A stretch of DNA of 64,000 bases from contig NZ_LT800497.1 in NCBI RefSeq assembly GCF_900166635.1, forward strand, positions 1 to 64,000. Reading direction: 5' to 3'. Source of the stretch: Oceanobacillus timonensis (GTDB taxonomy: Bacteria > Bacillota > Bacilli > Bacillales > Amphibacillaceae). Positions 45,153-55,498 of the stretch are shown piece by piece. The position numbers were made by a program, and so were the translations under genes. The notes under the pieces are model-generated. The model was not told where the DNA came from, did no database searches, and was given only the letters and a program-made list of their open reading frames with translations. The first letter of the stretch is position 1. Every line of letters starts with the position of its first letter.

Positions 45153-45428
45153 ATGAAATCTACCGGTATTGTACGTAAAGTTGATGAGCTTGGTCGTGTA
45201 GTTATTCCGATTGAATTACGTCGCACGCTTGATATTAAAGAAAAAGATACAATGGAAATCTACGTAGATAATGACCGCATTGTATTGAAGAAATATCGTC
45301 CAAACATGACTTGTCAAATAACTGGAGAGCTGACAGATGACAATCAAACCCTGGCTGACGGCAACTTGATTTTAAGCCCTGAGGGTGCAAAAATTTTAAT
45401 GGAAGAAATTCAAAACCGTTTTCAATAA
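45153..45428 (+). CDS. abrB: Transition-state regulator AbrB
   Basis: Global DNA-binding repressor of post-exponential genes. 91 residues: N-terminal swapped-hairpin domain (MKSTGIVRKVDELGRVVIPIELRRTLDIKEKDTMEIYV, 1-50) and C-terminal oligomerisation part (AKILMEEIQNRF). TTGGAGGAG precedes the ATG. It is one of the few plus-strand genes here and diverges from metG, as in B. subtilis. Confidence 0.96.
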   Translation: MKSTGIVRKVDELGRVVIPIELRRTLDIKEKDTMEIYVDNDRIVLKKYRPNMTCQITGELTDDNQTLADGNLILSPEGAKILMEEIQNRFQ

Positions 45429-45443
45429 ACATACTTAAACAGC

Positions 45444-45486
45444 AAAAAGGGATGACCTCTGAAAATCGAAGAGGTCATCCCTTTTT
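45444..45486. terminator. Bidirectional terminator between abrB and rsmI
   Basis: A 17-bp perfect stem (aaaaagggatgacctct and its complement) with a 9-base loop and T/A runs on both flanks. It serves the convergent genes abrB and rsmI. Confidence 0.9.
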
Positions 45487-45522
45487 TGTATCGATTCTTG
45501 TATACAAATGAACGAAAAACAA

Positions 45523-46404
45523 TTAATCAATATGATAACTTTGATAAACTTCCCTTTTTGGTAATTTTCTTTCCACCGCTGCTTTCTTAATGGCTTCTTT
45601 GCTTGATAAATGTTCCTTGTTCATGAGTACCTCTACATGCTCTTTCACGGATAAATCCTGCCACCATTCCCATTCCTGCTCAACATATGCCGAAGCAGCT
45701 TCATTTTGCCCTTCAATAACAAGAACAAACTCGCCTCGCATCTCATTTTTCTTACTCCAAGAAAAAAGTTCTTGAATGGAACCTCTAACAAATTCTTCAA
45801 ATTTCTTAGAGATTTCCCTCCCTATTGCCGCTTGCCTGTCCCCTAGTACCTCTTCCATAGCTTCCAGTGTGTCCTTGATACGATAAGGAGACTCATAAAA
45901 AATTAAAGTAGCATTTAAAAGTTTTAATTTTTCCAATGTTTCTTTCTTATCTTTTTTCTTCCTGGGAAGAAAACCGTAAAATGTAAAAGGTTGTGCTGTT
46001 AAACCTGAACCAACCAGTGCCACTAATGCTGCATTGGCACCTGGTAAAACAATCACATCCAGCCCTTCTCGGACAGCAGCTTGTACCAGCTCTGAACCTG
46101 GATCAGAAATCGCTGGCATTCCTGCATCACTGACAACAGCTATGGATTCACCATAACGAATCTTATCCAAAAGCTGTTTTTCCCGGTCTTGATGATTATG
46201 TTCATGATAGCTGATGAGAGGTGTATGAATCTCAAAATAATGAAGCAATTTTTTCGTATTTCTCGTGTCTTCTGCAGCAATTAATGCACATTCCTTTAAT
46301 ATCCGGATAGCCCGAAAAGTCATATCCTCCAAATTTCCGATTGGTGTCGGTACTACATATAAGGCAGCATGTTCCTGCGGACGGTAGCTATTTTGAATAT
46401 TCAT
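45523..46404 (-). CDS. rsmI: 16S rRNA 2'-O-methyltransferase RsmI
   Basis: Methylates C1402 of 16S rRNA. 293 residues of the tetrapyrrole-methylase fold: LYVVPTPIGNLEDMTFRAI, AEDTRNTKKLL, VVSDAGMPAISDPG and the C-terminal helix LSSKEAIKKAAVERKLPKREVYQ. Length normal. It overlaps the GIY-YIG gene by four bases. Equivalent of yabC in B. subtilis. Confidence 0.95.
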   Translation of the reverse strand: MNIQNSYRPQEHAALYVVPTPIGNLEDMTFRAIRILKECALIAAEDTRNTKKLLHYFEIHTPLISYHEHNHQDREKQLLDKIRYGESIAVVSDAGMPAISDPGSELVQAAVREGLDVIVLPGANAALVALVGSGLTAQPFTFYGFLPRKKKDKKETLEKLKLLNATLIFYESPYRIKDTLEAMEEVLGDRQAAIGREISKKFEEFVRGSIQELFSWSKKNEMRGEFVLVIEGQNEAASAYVEQEWEWWQDLSVKEHVEVLMNKEHLSSKEAIKKAAVERKLPKREVYQSYHID

Positions 46405-46676
46405 TCATCGCACGTTCCTTTCTTATGGGCTTGAATTATGGCCAGCTTCTCTTTTCGGGTTAACCTTTTCATTTTATATTCTGCACGCAACGCAGCTGAT
46501 TTCGTTTCAAATGCACAGGTATACATAATTTCAAAGGGTCCTCTGCCTCTGGTATATTTTGCCCCTTTTCCCGCTTCATGCATACGTATCCGGGATTCTA
46601 AATCATTTGTATATCCCGTATACAGTGTTTCGTCCTGGCATTTTAAAATATATACCACGTGTTCTCCGCTAGCCAT
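46401..46676 (-). CDS. GIY-YIG domain protein, YazA-like
   Basis: About 91 residues forming a single GIY-YIG nuclease domain: [41 protein letters not shown], with the GIY (here VYI) and YTG elements and the Arg. The substrate is not established. The start is ATG at 46676, preceded by GGAAG; it overlaps the upstream methyltransferase stop by eight bases. The same place as yazA in B. subtilis. Confidence 0.9.
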   Translation of the reverse strand: MASGEHVVYILKCQDETLYTGYTNDLESRIRMHEAGKGAKYTRGRGPFEIMYTCAFETKSAALRAEYKMKRLTRKEKLAIIQAHKKGTCDE

Positions 46677-47409
46677 AGATAACTTCCTCTGCCTGTTTTG
46701 TATAAGAACCATCTTGTTCATAAATATAGAACGGCGGCAATATTTTCACATCTGCTTTCCCGTCACGAATCCCTTCAATCAAGAGCATATTTGCTTCTTT
46801 TCCCTGTTTCGGATAAATAAATTGCACACGCTTCGGCTCAATACGGTACTTTCTAAACTGCTCCACGATATCGACGAACCGCCCTGGACGATGTACCATC
46901 GCTACTTTTCCGCCAGGTTTGACATACCGTTTGCAGGCTTTTACGACATCTTCTAATGTACAATGTACCTCATGCCTCGCAATGGTCAAATATTCATTGT
47001 GATTATGTTCCGTTACAGAAGGTGTTTTAAAATAGGGCGGATTACAAGTTACCGTGTCAAATGAGCTCTGTTCCAGGATGGGCTGCATTTCTTTTAAATC
47101 CCCATGAATCATCTGCAGCTGGTGATGTAAACCATTTAAAGTGATATTTCTTTCTGCCATTTGAAAAATACGTTCTTGAATCTCGACACCAACTATTTTT
47201 GCATGTGATTTTTTTGACAGTAATAAAGGAATAACCCCATTTCCCGTACATAAATCAAGAATCTTTCCTCTTTTTTTAGGAATTGAACTAAAATGAGCTA
47301 ACAATACAGCATCGATTGAAAAAGCAAAGGCTGTTGGACTTTGGATAATTTTCATTGTTTCATCCGCTGATAAATAGTCCATACGCTCATCGTCATAAAG
47401 TTCCACCAT
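46669..47409 (-). CDS. tRNA m6A37-type methyltransferase family protein (YabB/TrmN6-like)
   Basis: SAM-dependent methyltransferase of 246 residues: motif [19 protein letters not shown] (about 50-67) and the N6-adenine motif CNPPYFKT (about 123-130). The C-terminal part [21 protein letters not shown] is typical of the family. The E. coli homologue YfiC methylates A37 of tRNA-Val; the exact target here is inference. It is followed by the GIY-YIG and rsmI genes in a tight cluster. Confidence 0.88.
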   Translation of the reverse strand: MVELYDDERMDYLSADETMKIIQSPTAFAFSIDAVLLAHFSSIPKKRGKILDLCTGNGVIPLLLSKKSHAKIVGVEIQERIFQMAERNITLNGLHHQLQMIHGDLKEMQPILEQSSFDTVTCNPPYFKTPSVTEHNHNEYLTIARHEVHCTLEDVVKACKRYVKPGGKVAMVHRPGRFVDIVEQFRKYRIEPKRVQFIYPKQGKEANMLLIEGIRDGKADVKILPPFYIYEQDGSYTKQAEEVIYG

Positions 47410-47498
47410 TGGTCATTCACATCCTTGTTCTCTCTATACCTTACCATAAAAAGAGCTGCCTCCACAGGAAGACAGCTATCCAATACGATACCATACGT

Positions 47499-47858
47499 TT
47501 ATTTCGTTTTATCAAAGAAATCCAAACAGAAAATACAATCTTCATTTCTTCTCGGACTGCCAAATTCCAAACTGCAAATATGGAATCCTTCTTCGTAAAG
47601 ACGGGCTAAATTATCATAACCTTCTCCAGGAAATGTTCCCTTTTGTTGTTTAGAGCCGCTTTTTTCTCGTTGTTTTTCCACAGATTCTTCTGTAAAACTA
47701 TCCAGGTGATTGCGCAAATGGTGATTTTCATGGGCTAATCGGTGATTTTCTTCAAGCAAATCACTTAGCTTTCCTTTTAAATTACCTAATTGCTCATATA
47801 ATTCACCAATTTGCTTCTCCATATCGGAAACTTGATCAAATATTTCCCTGTTTCCCAC
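47499..47858 (-). CDS. yabA: Replication initiation control protein YabA
   Basis: Negative regulator of DnaA and partner of DnaN. 119 residues: leucine-zipper coiled coil (about 8-60, [23 protein letters not shown]), a linker, and a C-terminal zinc region [23 protein letters not shown] with the His-Cys-Cys-Cys ligands. The start is GTG at 47858, eight bases from GAGGTG. It follows ricT after 12 bp. Confidence 0.94.
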   Translation of the reverse strand: MGNREIFDQVSDMEKQIGELYEQLGNLKGKLSDLLEENHRLAHENHHLRNHLDSFTEESVEKQREKSGSKQQKGTFPGEGYDNLARLYEEGFHICSLEFGSPRRNEDCIFCLDFFDKTK

Positions 47859-47870
47859 GACGAATCACCT

Positions 47871-48695
47871 CTATTCTGTGACTTGAGCTACAATTCCTTC
47901 TTCAATCAATTCATCCAATGTATACTCCACAACGCGTTCTTTATCCAGGAGTTCAATTTGAATCATTTTTTCTAATATATTTAAACCTACAACCTTCCCT
48001 TTTCCAAGTGGTGTCGGCATGGTCTCTCCAATATCAGATAAATCTCTTTTTGCTGTTTCATACGCGTCATTTTCATATTTTAAGCAGCACATCAATCTTC
48101 CGCATAAACCGGAAATCTTCGCCGGGTTTAAAGAAAGGTTTTGATCCTTTGCCATTTTTATGGATACCGGTTCAAAATCACCTAAAAATGTGGAACAGCA
48201 GAGCATGCGGCCACATGGGCCAATGCCGCCCAACATTTTCGCTTCATCCCTGACTCCGATTTGTCTCAGTTCAATGCGTGTCTTAAACATGGATGCCAAG
48301 TCTTTTACAAGATTTCTGAAATCAACTCTTCCGTCCGCTGTAAAATAGAAAATGATTTTATTGCGGTCAAACGTATATTCTACATCTACCAGATTCATAT
48401 CCAGCTTATGTTGCGTAATTTTATCTGTACATATGTCAAAGGCTTTTTGTGCCTGGTCCTGATTTTCTACAACCGTCCGCTTATCCTTCTCATTTGCGAC
48501 CCGGATGACTTTCTTTAAGGGTAAAACGACATCTTCTTCATCTACTTGCTTTTCTGTAATAACTACTTTCCCAAATTCTATTCCTCTCACCGTCTCTACA
48601 ATCACATAACTGCCTGTAGTTACCGGATAAGAATCCGGGTCAAAATAGTAGATTTTACCCGCTTTTTTAAAACGTACGCCAATAACTTCTAACAT
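47871..48695 (-). CDS. ricT: RicT (YaaT), PSP1-domain Y-complex subunit
   Basis: 274-residue PSP1 protein. The cysteine cluster CGRMLCCSTFL (about 168-178) and CGRLMCCLKYE (about 200-210) matches the residues that carry iron-sulfur clusters in the RicA-RicF-RicT complex. That complex assists RNase Y and speeds Spo0A phosphorylation. GAGGTG precedes the ATG; it starts four bases after the holB end. Confidence 0.93.
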   Translation of the reverse strand: MLEVIGVRFKKAGKIYYFDPDSYPVTTGSYVIVETVRGIEFGKVVITEKQVDEEDVVLPLKKVIRVANEKDKRTVVENQDQAQKAFDICTDKITQHKLDMNLVDVEYTFDRNKIIFYFTADGRVDFRNLVKDLASMFKTRIELRQIGVRDEAKMLGGIGPCGRMLCCSTFLGDFEPVSIKMAKDQNLSLNPAKISGLCGRLMCCLKYENDAYETAKRDLSDIGETMPTPLGKGKVVGLNILEKMIQIELLDKERVVEYTLDELIEEGIVAQVTE

Positions 48696-48699
48696 TTTT

Positions 48700-49689
48700 T
48701 CACCTCTGTATTTGAAGCGCTAGTTGTTCAATAACCAATGTGGGCTGAACATTTGCCTTTAAATTTCTTTTCGCCATGAGTATCTGATGTAAGATAGTCA
48801 ATAATTGAGCTTGCGAAAAAGTAATAAGTCTCTTTTCTGACTTAGATGGATCATTAGGTAATAGTATCGTATTGGCGTCTGTATATATGTGCTGATTTAA
48901 AATATCTTTAAAACCTAGTATTAATAAGTCGAGTCCTCGTTCATGGCCTTCTCTATCTTTAAAATGAGGTATCCAATTTTGATGAACAAATGTGTAGATA
49001 TCCTCAGGTTGTGTAGTATACATTTCTACCCATTGTATCACTATTTTTCGAGCCCCTGCAAACCAATCATCTTGAGCCAGTTCAAGCGCCTCTGTCATAC
49101 TGTTTGTCAGTGTACTTAAGAGTTTGGCATCCGGCTCGCTTAAACCTTCCTGTTGCAACCTTTCCTGCAAAACACCCGGCGGAAGCGGCTGCAAATCTAT
49201 AATCTGACAGCGTGACCGGATAGTGGAAAGCATGGCATGGCCATTCTCTGTAAGCATCATGGCAGTTGTTTGCACACTGGGCTCCTCTAAGAATTTCAAC
49301 AAACGGTTAGCTGCATTAACTGTTAATGTATCTGCATCCTTTATGATATAAACTTTCCGATTTGATTCCATTCCAGAATACGTAAACTCCTTCTGCAGAT
49401 TACGTACCTGTTCTATTTTGATAGAAGCGCCCTCCGGCTCAATCCAATGCATATCCGGATGGTTTCCGGAATCAATTCGCTGACAGTTAATACAGTTGTT
49501 GCAAGGGTCTGCCCCCTGCCGATTTTGACAGAATAAATATTTTGCCAAGATTAGTGCCATTTCCTGTTTTCCGGTACCTCTGTCTCCTTGGAACAGATAA
49601 GCATGGGAGATACGATTTTTATGGATACTGTTCATGATCGTCCGAGTTGCTACAGGCTGTATTTTTTCGATTTCTTCCCATGTCTGCAT
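48700..49689 (-). CDS. holB: DNA polymerase III delta prime subunit
   Basis: Clamp-loader subunit. About 329 residues with a degenerate P-loop GDRGTGKQEMALILA, zinc module CQNRQGADPCNNCINC (about 51-66) and the AAA+ sensor FLEEPSVQTTAMMLTENGHAMLSTIRSRC. The start is ATG at 49689 with GGTGG eight bases upstream. Position between yaaR and ricT as in B. subtilis. Confidence 0.94.
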   Translation of the reverse strand: MQTWEEIEKIQPVATRTIMNSIHKNRISHAYLFQGDRGTGKQEMALILAKYLFCQNRQGADPCNNCINCQRIDSGNHPDMHWIEPEGASIKIEQVRNLQKEFTYSGMESNRKVYIIKDADTLTVNAANRLLKFLEEPSVQTTAMMLTENGHAMLSTIRSRCQIIDLQPLPPGVLQERLQQEGLSEPDAKLLSTLTNSMTEALELAQDDWFAGARKIVIQWVEMYTTQPEDIYTFVHQNWIPHFKDREGHERGLDLLILGFKDILNQHIYTDANTILLPNDPSKSEKRLITFSQAQLLTILHQILMAKRNLKANVQPTLVIEQLALQIQR

Positions 49690-49775
49690 GATTACTTCCA
49701 CCTTTAAACATAAGCTTACTTATCATTTATGTTTTCATTTACTGCTTATTCTGCCAATTTCATGAAGCGCTGCAC

Positions 49776-50210
49776 TCATGTATAAATATTAATCAATAAA
49801 CCCTTAATTTCTCCAATTAACCCGAGAATATCAATGGTTTTCTTTTCTTCATCCATCACGTCTTCTGCCAATTGGGCAATTTTTTCATCAATTACCTTTA
49901 TCGTAGACAATTGCCTGCTCCCTTGCATACCGAAGCTGTGCTTTTTCTCTAAAAGATACCCTTCTGACGTTGCCTTTTCCAGGAACCCTTTTACCATTCG
50001 TTTAAATTTAACCAGCTCACGAAAGGAACGATAGCGGCTCAGTTTATTACCCTGTTCCGCAATCTGCTTAACCATCTGTGTGAATTCCTGTGTTTTAAGC
50101 TGTTCCGATTGGGATTGAACAAATTTTTGAAAAGAAGAGGCATTATTTGGCTGCGTAGAACGCTGCAAATTACCCTCTCTTGGCGCTGCTATATCACTGG
50201 AAATTTTCAT
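49776..50210 (-). CDS. yaaR: YaaR family protein (DUF327)
   Basis: 144 residues, mostly alpha-helical; conserved FREL...FKRMVKGFLEKATSEGYLLEKKHSFGMQGSRQLSTIKVIDEKI. The function is unknown; the gene is fixed between darA and holB in Bacillaceae. A GGAGGGAG ribosome-binding site precedes the ATG. Confidence 0.88.
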   Translation of the reverse strand: MKISSDIAAPREGNLQRSTQPNNASSFQKFVQSQSEQLKTQEFTQMVKQIAEQGNKLSRYRSFRELVKFKRMVKGFLEKATSEGYLLEKKHSFGMQGSRQLSTIKVIDEKIAQLAEDVMDEEKKTIDILGLIGEIKGLLINIYT

Positions 50211-50259
50211 TGTTCTCTCCCTCCTGACAGGTTAAATCATACATTTAAAAACTTCTTTC

Positions 50260-50610
<351 letters not shown>

Positions 50611-51243
50611 TTATTTATTTAACAAAGCAGTTATTCTTTTAAATACATCTTGATATACTGCTTCAAGCGAACGTTCTGCATCGACTGTTTGAAAACGCTC
50701 CGGGAAACGGGATCGGATTAACTGGTAGCCCTGATAGACTTTCTCATGAAATTCAACCGTTTCTAAATCCAGGCGATTTTTTTCTCGGTCAGCATTTGCT
50801 GCAATACGCTCCAGCCCTTTCCTGGGAGTAATATCGAAATAAAGCGTTACGTCCGGCATACAGTTTTGAATGACAAATTTATTAATAGCATACACCTCAT
50901 CGATGCCAATGCCTCTTGCATATCCCTGATAAACGAGACTGCTGTCCACAAAACGGTCGCATAATACGACTTTGCCTGCTTCTAAAGCCGGGAAAACCTT
51001 TTCTACAAGGTGCTGCCTTCTTGCTGCTGCATATAACAATGCTTCTGTTCGTTCTTCCATTTCAAGATGGAGCGGATTATGAATAATATCTCTAATCTTC
51101 TCAGAGATTCGAATTCCTCCCGGCTCTCTCGTCTTGATAACTTCTATTCCTCGTGCTGTCAGTTCTTCATAAATCTGATTTAGAATGGTGGTCTTGCCGG
51201 CTCCATCGCCACCTTCAAATGTAATAAACAAACCCTTTGTCAT
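50611..51243 (-). CDS. tmk: Thymidylate kinase
   Basis: Phosphorylates dTMP to dTDP. 210 residues with P-loop [11 protein letters not shown], the DRF motif [16 protein letters not shown] and REPGG. The start overlaps the decarboxylase stop (ATGA). Followed by darA. Confidence 0.96.
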   Translation of the reverse strand: MTKGLFITFEGGDGAGKTTILNQIYEELTARGIEVIKTREPGGIRISEKIRDIIHNPLHLEMEERTEALLYAAARRQHLVEKVFPALEAGKVVLCDRFVDSSLVYQGYARGIGIDEVYAINKFVIQNCMPDVTLYFDITPRKGLERIAANADREKNRLDLETVEFHEKVYQGYQLIRSRFPERFQTVDAERSLEAVYQDVFKRITALLNK

Positions 51244-52664
51244 CTTCGTTCCCCTTCATTTTTATATATGCGTATCCCCGCGTCCCTATGCTGTATCCGG
51301 ACGCCCTGTTCCATTAATTTCTCCAAGCGCGCGATATGCACTGCTTTGATTTTTTCTCCTTTTAAAAGGAGCGGGATGCCAGGCGGATAAGGTATAACCG
51401 CCTCAGCAGCTATGTCTCCTATACTTTCCTTCATTGGGACCAGATACGTTGTTTCGCTATTCATTTTTTGATAAGACAAATCCAATTCCTGAATCTTATT
51501 CGGGAAAAAGTTTGTCTCCTCTATTGTAGCACGATTTACTGATTTTTTTAATGGATGCTCCATCGTTTTCAACCTTTTTTTCAACGAATTTATTTGTGTA
51601 AAGGAAGCTAATCCGTGAACAAATAATATTTGCTCATCTGTAGCAAGTTCCGGAAAAATACCTGCTTTTTCGAGTGCGCTCATAACGGACTTTGTCGAAA
51701 AAGAATGTTTCACGTGAAACGTTAACTTTAATGGATCCGCTGAAGGCACCATTTTCCAAAAAGGAAAAGATGTCAACAAAGTCTTCACATGTTCGACACT
51801 TTTTATCGTTTTTATTCGTTCTTCATCTGAAAAATGGGCTAAAAAATGTCTTGCCATATCTAATGAAGCCATAAGCACGTAAGATGGACTGCTTGATTGA
51901 ATGATTTGTAAATAATGGGCAATTTGAGCTTGATGTATTCGGTCCGTTACAATATGTAAATAAGAAGCCATTGTCATTGCCGGAGCCATTTTATGCGCAG
52001 AGTGAACGACAGCATCCGCCCCCAGTTCTATTGCTGAAGCAGGGAATGGGTCTCCCAAAGCAAAATGCACACCATGCGCTTCATCCACCAGAACCGGGAT
52101 ATGAGATTGATGTGCTTTCTCAATCATTGCTTTCAGATGATAGGTCTGTCCAAAATAATCCGGATAGGTAAGAAACAACGCTTTGGCATCCGGATGCTGT
52201 AGTATTGCTGCTGTTACTGTTTCGTAACTTGGACTCGTAAACCTTTTGACGTTATCATCCCACTCCGGCGCCAGTAAAACAGGAGTTGCTCCAGCTAATT
52301 CTACGCCGTTCATCACCGATTTATGACAATTACGCTGAATCAACACCTTATCTCCAGGCTGACATGTGGCAAGTATCATCGCCAGATTACCAGCTGTCGA
52401 ACCGCCAACCAAAAAATGTGTACGCTTCGTCTGAAAAAAAGCAGCAGCCAGATTTTCCGCTTCCGCGATAATGCCTGCAGGTGCGTGTAAATCATCCATC
52501 CCTGTTATTTCTGTTACATCCCAGCGCAGCATGTGCTGAAATTCTTCTTGGTACGCAGAAGAGAAAATCTGTCCATGCTTATGTCCAGGAACATGAAAAG
52601 AGATCGGATTGTTTTTGGTGAATGCCTGTAAATGCTCTGCTAATGGCATACGCTGTTGGTCCAT
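51240..52664 (-). CDS. Orn/Lys/Arg decarboxylase-family PLP enzyme (YaaO-like)
   Basis: 474-residue fold-type I PLP enzyme: [10 protein letters not shown] at the N-terminus, [31 protein letters not shown] (PLP-interacting Asp and His), and the PLP lysine in [14 protein letters not shown]. Related to arginine/lysine/ornithine decarboxylases but shorter than the E. coli inducible forms. The substrate cannot be called from sequence alone. Same place as yaaO next to tmk in B. subtilis. Confidence 0.88.
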   Translation of the reverse strand: MDQQRMPLAEHLQAFTKNNPISFHVPGHKHGQIFSSAYQEEFQHMLRWDVTEITGMDDLHAPAGIIAEAENLAAAFFQTKRTHFLVGGSTAGNLAMILATCQPGDKVLIQRNCHKSVMNGVELAGATPVLLAPEWDDNVKRFTSPSYETVTAAILQHPDAKALFLTYPDYFGQTYHLKAMIEKAHQSHIPVLVDEAHGVHFALGDPFPASAIELGADAVVHSAHKMAPAMTMASYLHIVTDRIHQAQIAHYLQIIQSSSPSYVLMASLDMARHFLAHFSDEERIKTIKSVEHVKTLLTSFPFWKMVPSADPLKLTFHVKHSFSTKSVMSALEKAGIFPELATDEQILFVHGLASFTQINSLKKRLKTMEHPLKKSVNRATIEETNFFPNKIQELDLSYQKMNSETTYLVPMKESIGDIAAEAVIPYPPGIPLLLKGEKIKAVHIARLEKLMEQGVRIQHRDAGIRIYKNEGERR

Positions 52665-52890
52665 TTGCTTTCCTCATTTCTTTAAATAACCAAACCAATG
52701 CATAGAAATTAATTTGATTATCTTGAACTGCTTCTATTATAACAAGCAGGGACAGCGGAACAAAAACATGTGTAGAAAAATAACAAATGAAATGATAAAG
52801 ATGCAGCTATTTGTTCTCTATTTATTTTCGCTGCTAGAATCACTCATACCTGGCAAACACCCCCTTTTTCAGATTTTAAACAAAACAAAA

Positions 52891-52912
52891 AAGCCTTTGC
52901 ATGCAAAGACTT
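52891..52912 (-). terminator. Terminator after csfB
   Basis: A 9-bp stem aagcctttg / caaagactt with the loop catg, followed by T6 on the minus strand, 22 bp after the csfB stop. The remaining stretch to the decarboxylase start (52665-52890) shows no gene. Confidence 0.75.
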
Positions 52913-52933
52913 AGAAAAAGGGGGAATATGATT

Positions 52934-53128
52934 TTAATGTAATGTTGATTGTTTAATATTTTTTAATTTTGAAAGATAGTATTGGTATTTTTCTTCCCGT
53001 GGCTCTGTATGAATCATATTATGCTCACACTCGGAACATAGAAACATGGAATATAAATGAATACCGTTCTCCTTTGGTTCCTCACAAATTCCACAATACT
53101 CATATCCTTGTATTTTTTGCTGTTTCAT
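52934..53128 (-). CDS. csfB: Anti-sigma factor Gin (CsfB)
   Basis: 64-residue zinc protein with two CxxC motifs (YCGICEE, FLCSECE) and the conserved GIHLYSMFLC block. In B. subtilis Gin inhibits sigma G (and sigma E) until engulfment ends. GGAGGTGGAG lies just before the ATG. It follows bofA; xpaC and yaaN, its downstream neighbours in B. subtilis, are absent. Confidence 0.9.
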   Translation of the reverse strand: MKQQKIQGYEYCGICEEPKENGIHLYSMFLCSECEHNMIHTEPREEKYQYYLSKLKNIKQSTLH

Positions 53129-53210
53129 CTCTCCACCTCCGTTAAAAACTAGTATCTCCTAATCTAACGGAGGTTATACATACATTGAATTATTTTTAAT
53201 AATCCATAAC

Positions 53211-53474
53211 TCAAAGAACGAATAAATGAATTGCTGCCAGAGATCCAACACCAAATATACCAAGAAATCCGGATACCAGAACTGTAAATAGATTAATTGG
53301 AATATGCAAGCCGATTGCCCCTCCCAACACATTCAAGAAAAACAGCAGCAATGCACCTATCCCCAGTCTTATCGTTGCTTTTCCCACATATTTCATTGGT
53401 TTTACCGGTGCCCCTACGATAAATAATAGAATAATCAATCCAATAATAATGCTAATAAATAGTGTTGAACTCAT
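53211..53474 (-). CDS. bofA: Sigma-K processing inhibitor BofA
   Basis: About 87 residues with two hydrophobic helices (LFISIIIGLIILLFIV and GIGALLLFFLNVLGGAIG) and the conserved C-terminal LGIFGVGSLAAIHLFVL. BofA holds the SpoIVFB protease inactive in the outer forespore membrane. The ATG at 53474 follows GGGGAG closely; a GTG four codons upstream is possible. Confidence 0.9.
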   Translation of the reverse strand: MSSTLFISIIIGLIILLFIVGAPVKPMKYVGKATIRLGIGALLLFFLNVLGGAIGLHIPINLFTVLVSGFLGIFGVGSLAAIHLFVL

Positions 53475-53575
53475 CCCTCTCCCCACTTTCCATCCATTGC
53501 TTTACCTTATTTCTATGATTGTGCTGCAGCAAATAGAACAGAATTTAAGTACAGAGGAATGAATACAGGAGTTTT

Positions 53576-54094
53576 CTAAGATGTATTCGCCGCTTTCCTT
53601 TTCTGGCGATTAGACCGAACAATAAAGAAAACGAGCGTTCCTGTTAGAATAAGAACGATGATAATGAGAGACCATGTATTCATATAAGAAGAAAAACCTC
53701 TCGCAACCCGAATATCATTCCAGATAATAAAAGGAAAAAGAATCGCTATCTCATTTTTCAAGACATTCATCATCATTCGGGAATTGATATATTGTCCTTT
53801 TATATTTGCTTCAGTAAGGTTTTTATAATTATGTACGTGTGGAAATCGTTCTAGAACAGTCATCCCGATCCATAGGAGCACCCCAACAGCCAAGAGAATA
53901 AATAACTCTTCTCTCCCTCCCCATCGTGTCACTTCACCGGATACATTATAATGACCCGGGACCAGATTGGGAACCGCATTCCATGTATAAATCATATACA
54001 TCATGACACCTGAAAAACTCAGTATTCCTACAACATTCAACAACTTTTCAATAAAAGTCATTTTTAATTTTAGAACAGGCGGATTATTTTCCAT
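53576..54094 (-). CDS. DUF1648 membrane protein
   Basis: About 172 residues with four predicted membrane helices. The first loop carries the DUF1648 pattern NAVPNLVPGHYNVSGEVTRWGG (Pro...His...Gly...W). DUF1648 proteins often accompany SdpI-type immunity or growth-related membrane proteins; no function can be stated. The ATG at 54094 is 11 bases from AGGAGG. It lies between yaaL and bofA, where B. subtilis has no such gene. Confidence 0.75.
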   Translation of the reverse strand: MENNPPVLKLKMTFIEKLLNVVGILSFSGVMMYMIYTWNAVPNLVPGHYNVSGEVTRWGGREELFILLAVGVLLWIGMTVLERFPHVHNYKNLTEANIKGQYINSRMMMNVLKNEIAILFPFIIWNDIRVARGFSSYMNTWSLIIIVLILTGTLVFFIVRSNRQKRKAANTS

Positions 54095-54184
54095 GGCATA
54101 TCGTACCTCCTCTCTGCTCAAAACAAAAAGAACCAGGCAGCTTCCACATACTTGATTCTTTTGCAAAAACATATTCTTTTATTT

Positions 54185-54397
54185 TTAAAACCGCGTTGCC
54201 TTCACATGACGGATTCGTGCTTCTTTTAATAACATCATATATTTCGATCGTGCCAACGAAACCTCTCTCTCCCCGTTTTGCGAGGGGTCAATGCTTTTCC
54301 GGGCATAATCCTGAAGCTGCCTCCATTCATCTTCTACCTGATATAAAGCATTCAGAAGCGCTTGGTCCATATCTTGTTTCTTTAATTTCTTTGCCAT
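54185..54397 (-). CDS. yaaL: YaaL family protein (DUF2508)
   Basis: 70-residue helical protein, MAKKLKKQDMDQALLNALYQVEDEWRQLQDYARKSID. The function is unknown; it is fixed between recR and bofA in Bacillaceae. The ATG at 54397 follows GGTGGG; an ATG four codons upstream is less well placed. Confidence 0.85.
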   Translation of the reverse strand: MAKKLKKQDMDQALLNALYQVEDEWRQLQDYARKSIDPSQNGEREVSLARSKYMMLLKEARIRHVKATRF

Positions 54398-54461
54398 ATT
54401 TCCCACCAAACCCCGTTATTAAATGAATTTTCATCCCTGGAGATGATTACTAGAAATAAAA

Positions 54462-55058
54462 TTAGACGTCTCTTCTTCCTTCCAATGCTTTGGACAACGT
54501 GACTTCATCCGCATATTCTAAATCGCCGCCAACCGGCAATCCATGAGCAATTCGCGTTGTACGGATTCCGGAAGGTTTAACTAATCGGGAAATATACATC
54601 GCTGTTGCTTCCCCTTCAATATTTGGATTTGTTGCCAAAATCAACTCTTCGACTTCTTCATCCTTCAAGCGATTGATTAAATCCGGCACATTAATATCCT
54701 CTGGTCCAATCCCGTCCATCGGTGAAATGGCCCCATGCAGCACATGGTATTTGCCGCGAAATTCTTTCATTTTTTCCATCGCAATCACGTCTTTCGGATC
54801 CTGTACCACACAAATGATAGATCCGTCCCGGCTGGTATCCTGGCAAATTGCACATGGATCCTGGTCCGTAATATTTCCACAAACCGAACAATGGGTCAGC
54901 TCCCGTTTCGCATTAACTAATGCATTGGCAAAATTCATAACATCATCGTCTTTCATATCTAAAACAAAGAAAGCCAGACGTGCTGCTGTTTTTGGACCGA
55001 TTCCCGGTAATTTGGAGAAACTGTCCATCAGCTTCGTTATCGGCTCTGGATAATACAT
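54462..55058 (-). CDS. recR: Recombination protein RecR
   Basis: RecFOR-pathway mediator. 198 residues: helix-hairpin-helix ([18 protein letters not shown]), zinc finger [16 protein letters not shown] (about 57-72) and a Toprim domain ([14 protein letters not shown]..., [18 protein letters not shown]). It is separated from ybaB by a hairpin at 55101-55141. Confidence 0.96.
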   Translation of the reverse strand: MYYPEPITKLMDSFSKLPGIGPKTAARLAFFVLDMKDDDVMNFANALVNAKRELTHCSVCGNITDQDPCAICQDTSRDGSIICVVQDPKDVIAMEKMKEFRGKYHVLHGAISPMDGIGPEDINVPDLINRLKDEEVEELILATNPNIEGEATAMYISRLVKPSGIRTTRIAHGLPVGGDLEYADEVTLSKALEGRRDV

Positions 55059-55100
55059 ATTTTTCTTACCCCCTCTTGAACAAACAAGCTGCCTCTTTAG

Positions 55101-55141
55101 AAAATAAGACGCCTGGGCACAGAAGCCAGACGTCTTATTTT
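55101..55141 (-). terminator. Hairpin between ybaB and recR
   Basis: A 16-bp stem (aaaataagacgcctgg and complement, one wobble) with a 9-base loop and TTTTC after it. Lying inside the dnaX-ybaB-recR operon, it may limit recR expression. Confidence 0.7.
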
Positions 55142-55156
55142 CAATTGAAAGTGGAA

Positions 55157-55471
55157 TTAGAACATTCCTGGCATATTCATTCCTTGTGTGAATTGTCCCA
55201 TTGTAGCATTTGTTTTGTCATCAATTTGCGTTATAACATCATTTGTGGCCGTTAAAATCAAATCCTGCAGCATTTCGATGTCATCCGGATCAACGACTTC
55301 TTCTTTTATCTCGATATCTGTAATCTCTTTTTTACCATTTGCATGAACAGTCACCATACCGCCGCCTGCAGAAGCTTCAAAAGTCATTTCATGTAATTCT
55401 TCCTGTGCTTTCATCATTTTCTTCTGCATTTTTTGCATTTGCTTCATCATGTTATTCATATTTCCCTTCAT
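55157..55471 (-). CDS. YbaB/EbfC nucleoid-associated protein
   Basis: 104 residues; Met-, Gln- and Lys-rich N-terminal helix and the conserved core [25 protein letters not shown]. Binds DNA as a dimer. AAAGGAGG precedes the ATG. Conserved dnaX-ybaB-recR order. Confidence 0.94.
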   Translation of the reverse strand: MKGNMNNMMKQMQKMQKKMMKAQEELHEMTFEASAGGGMVTVHANGKKEITDIEIKEEVVDPDDIEMLQDLILTATNDVITQIDDKTNATMGQFTQGMNMPGMF

Positions 55472-55498
55472 GGAAAATACCTCCTTTAAGTATATATA

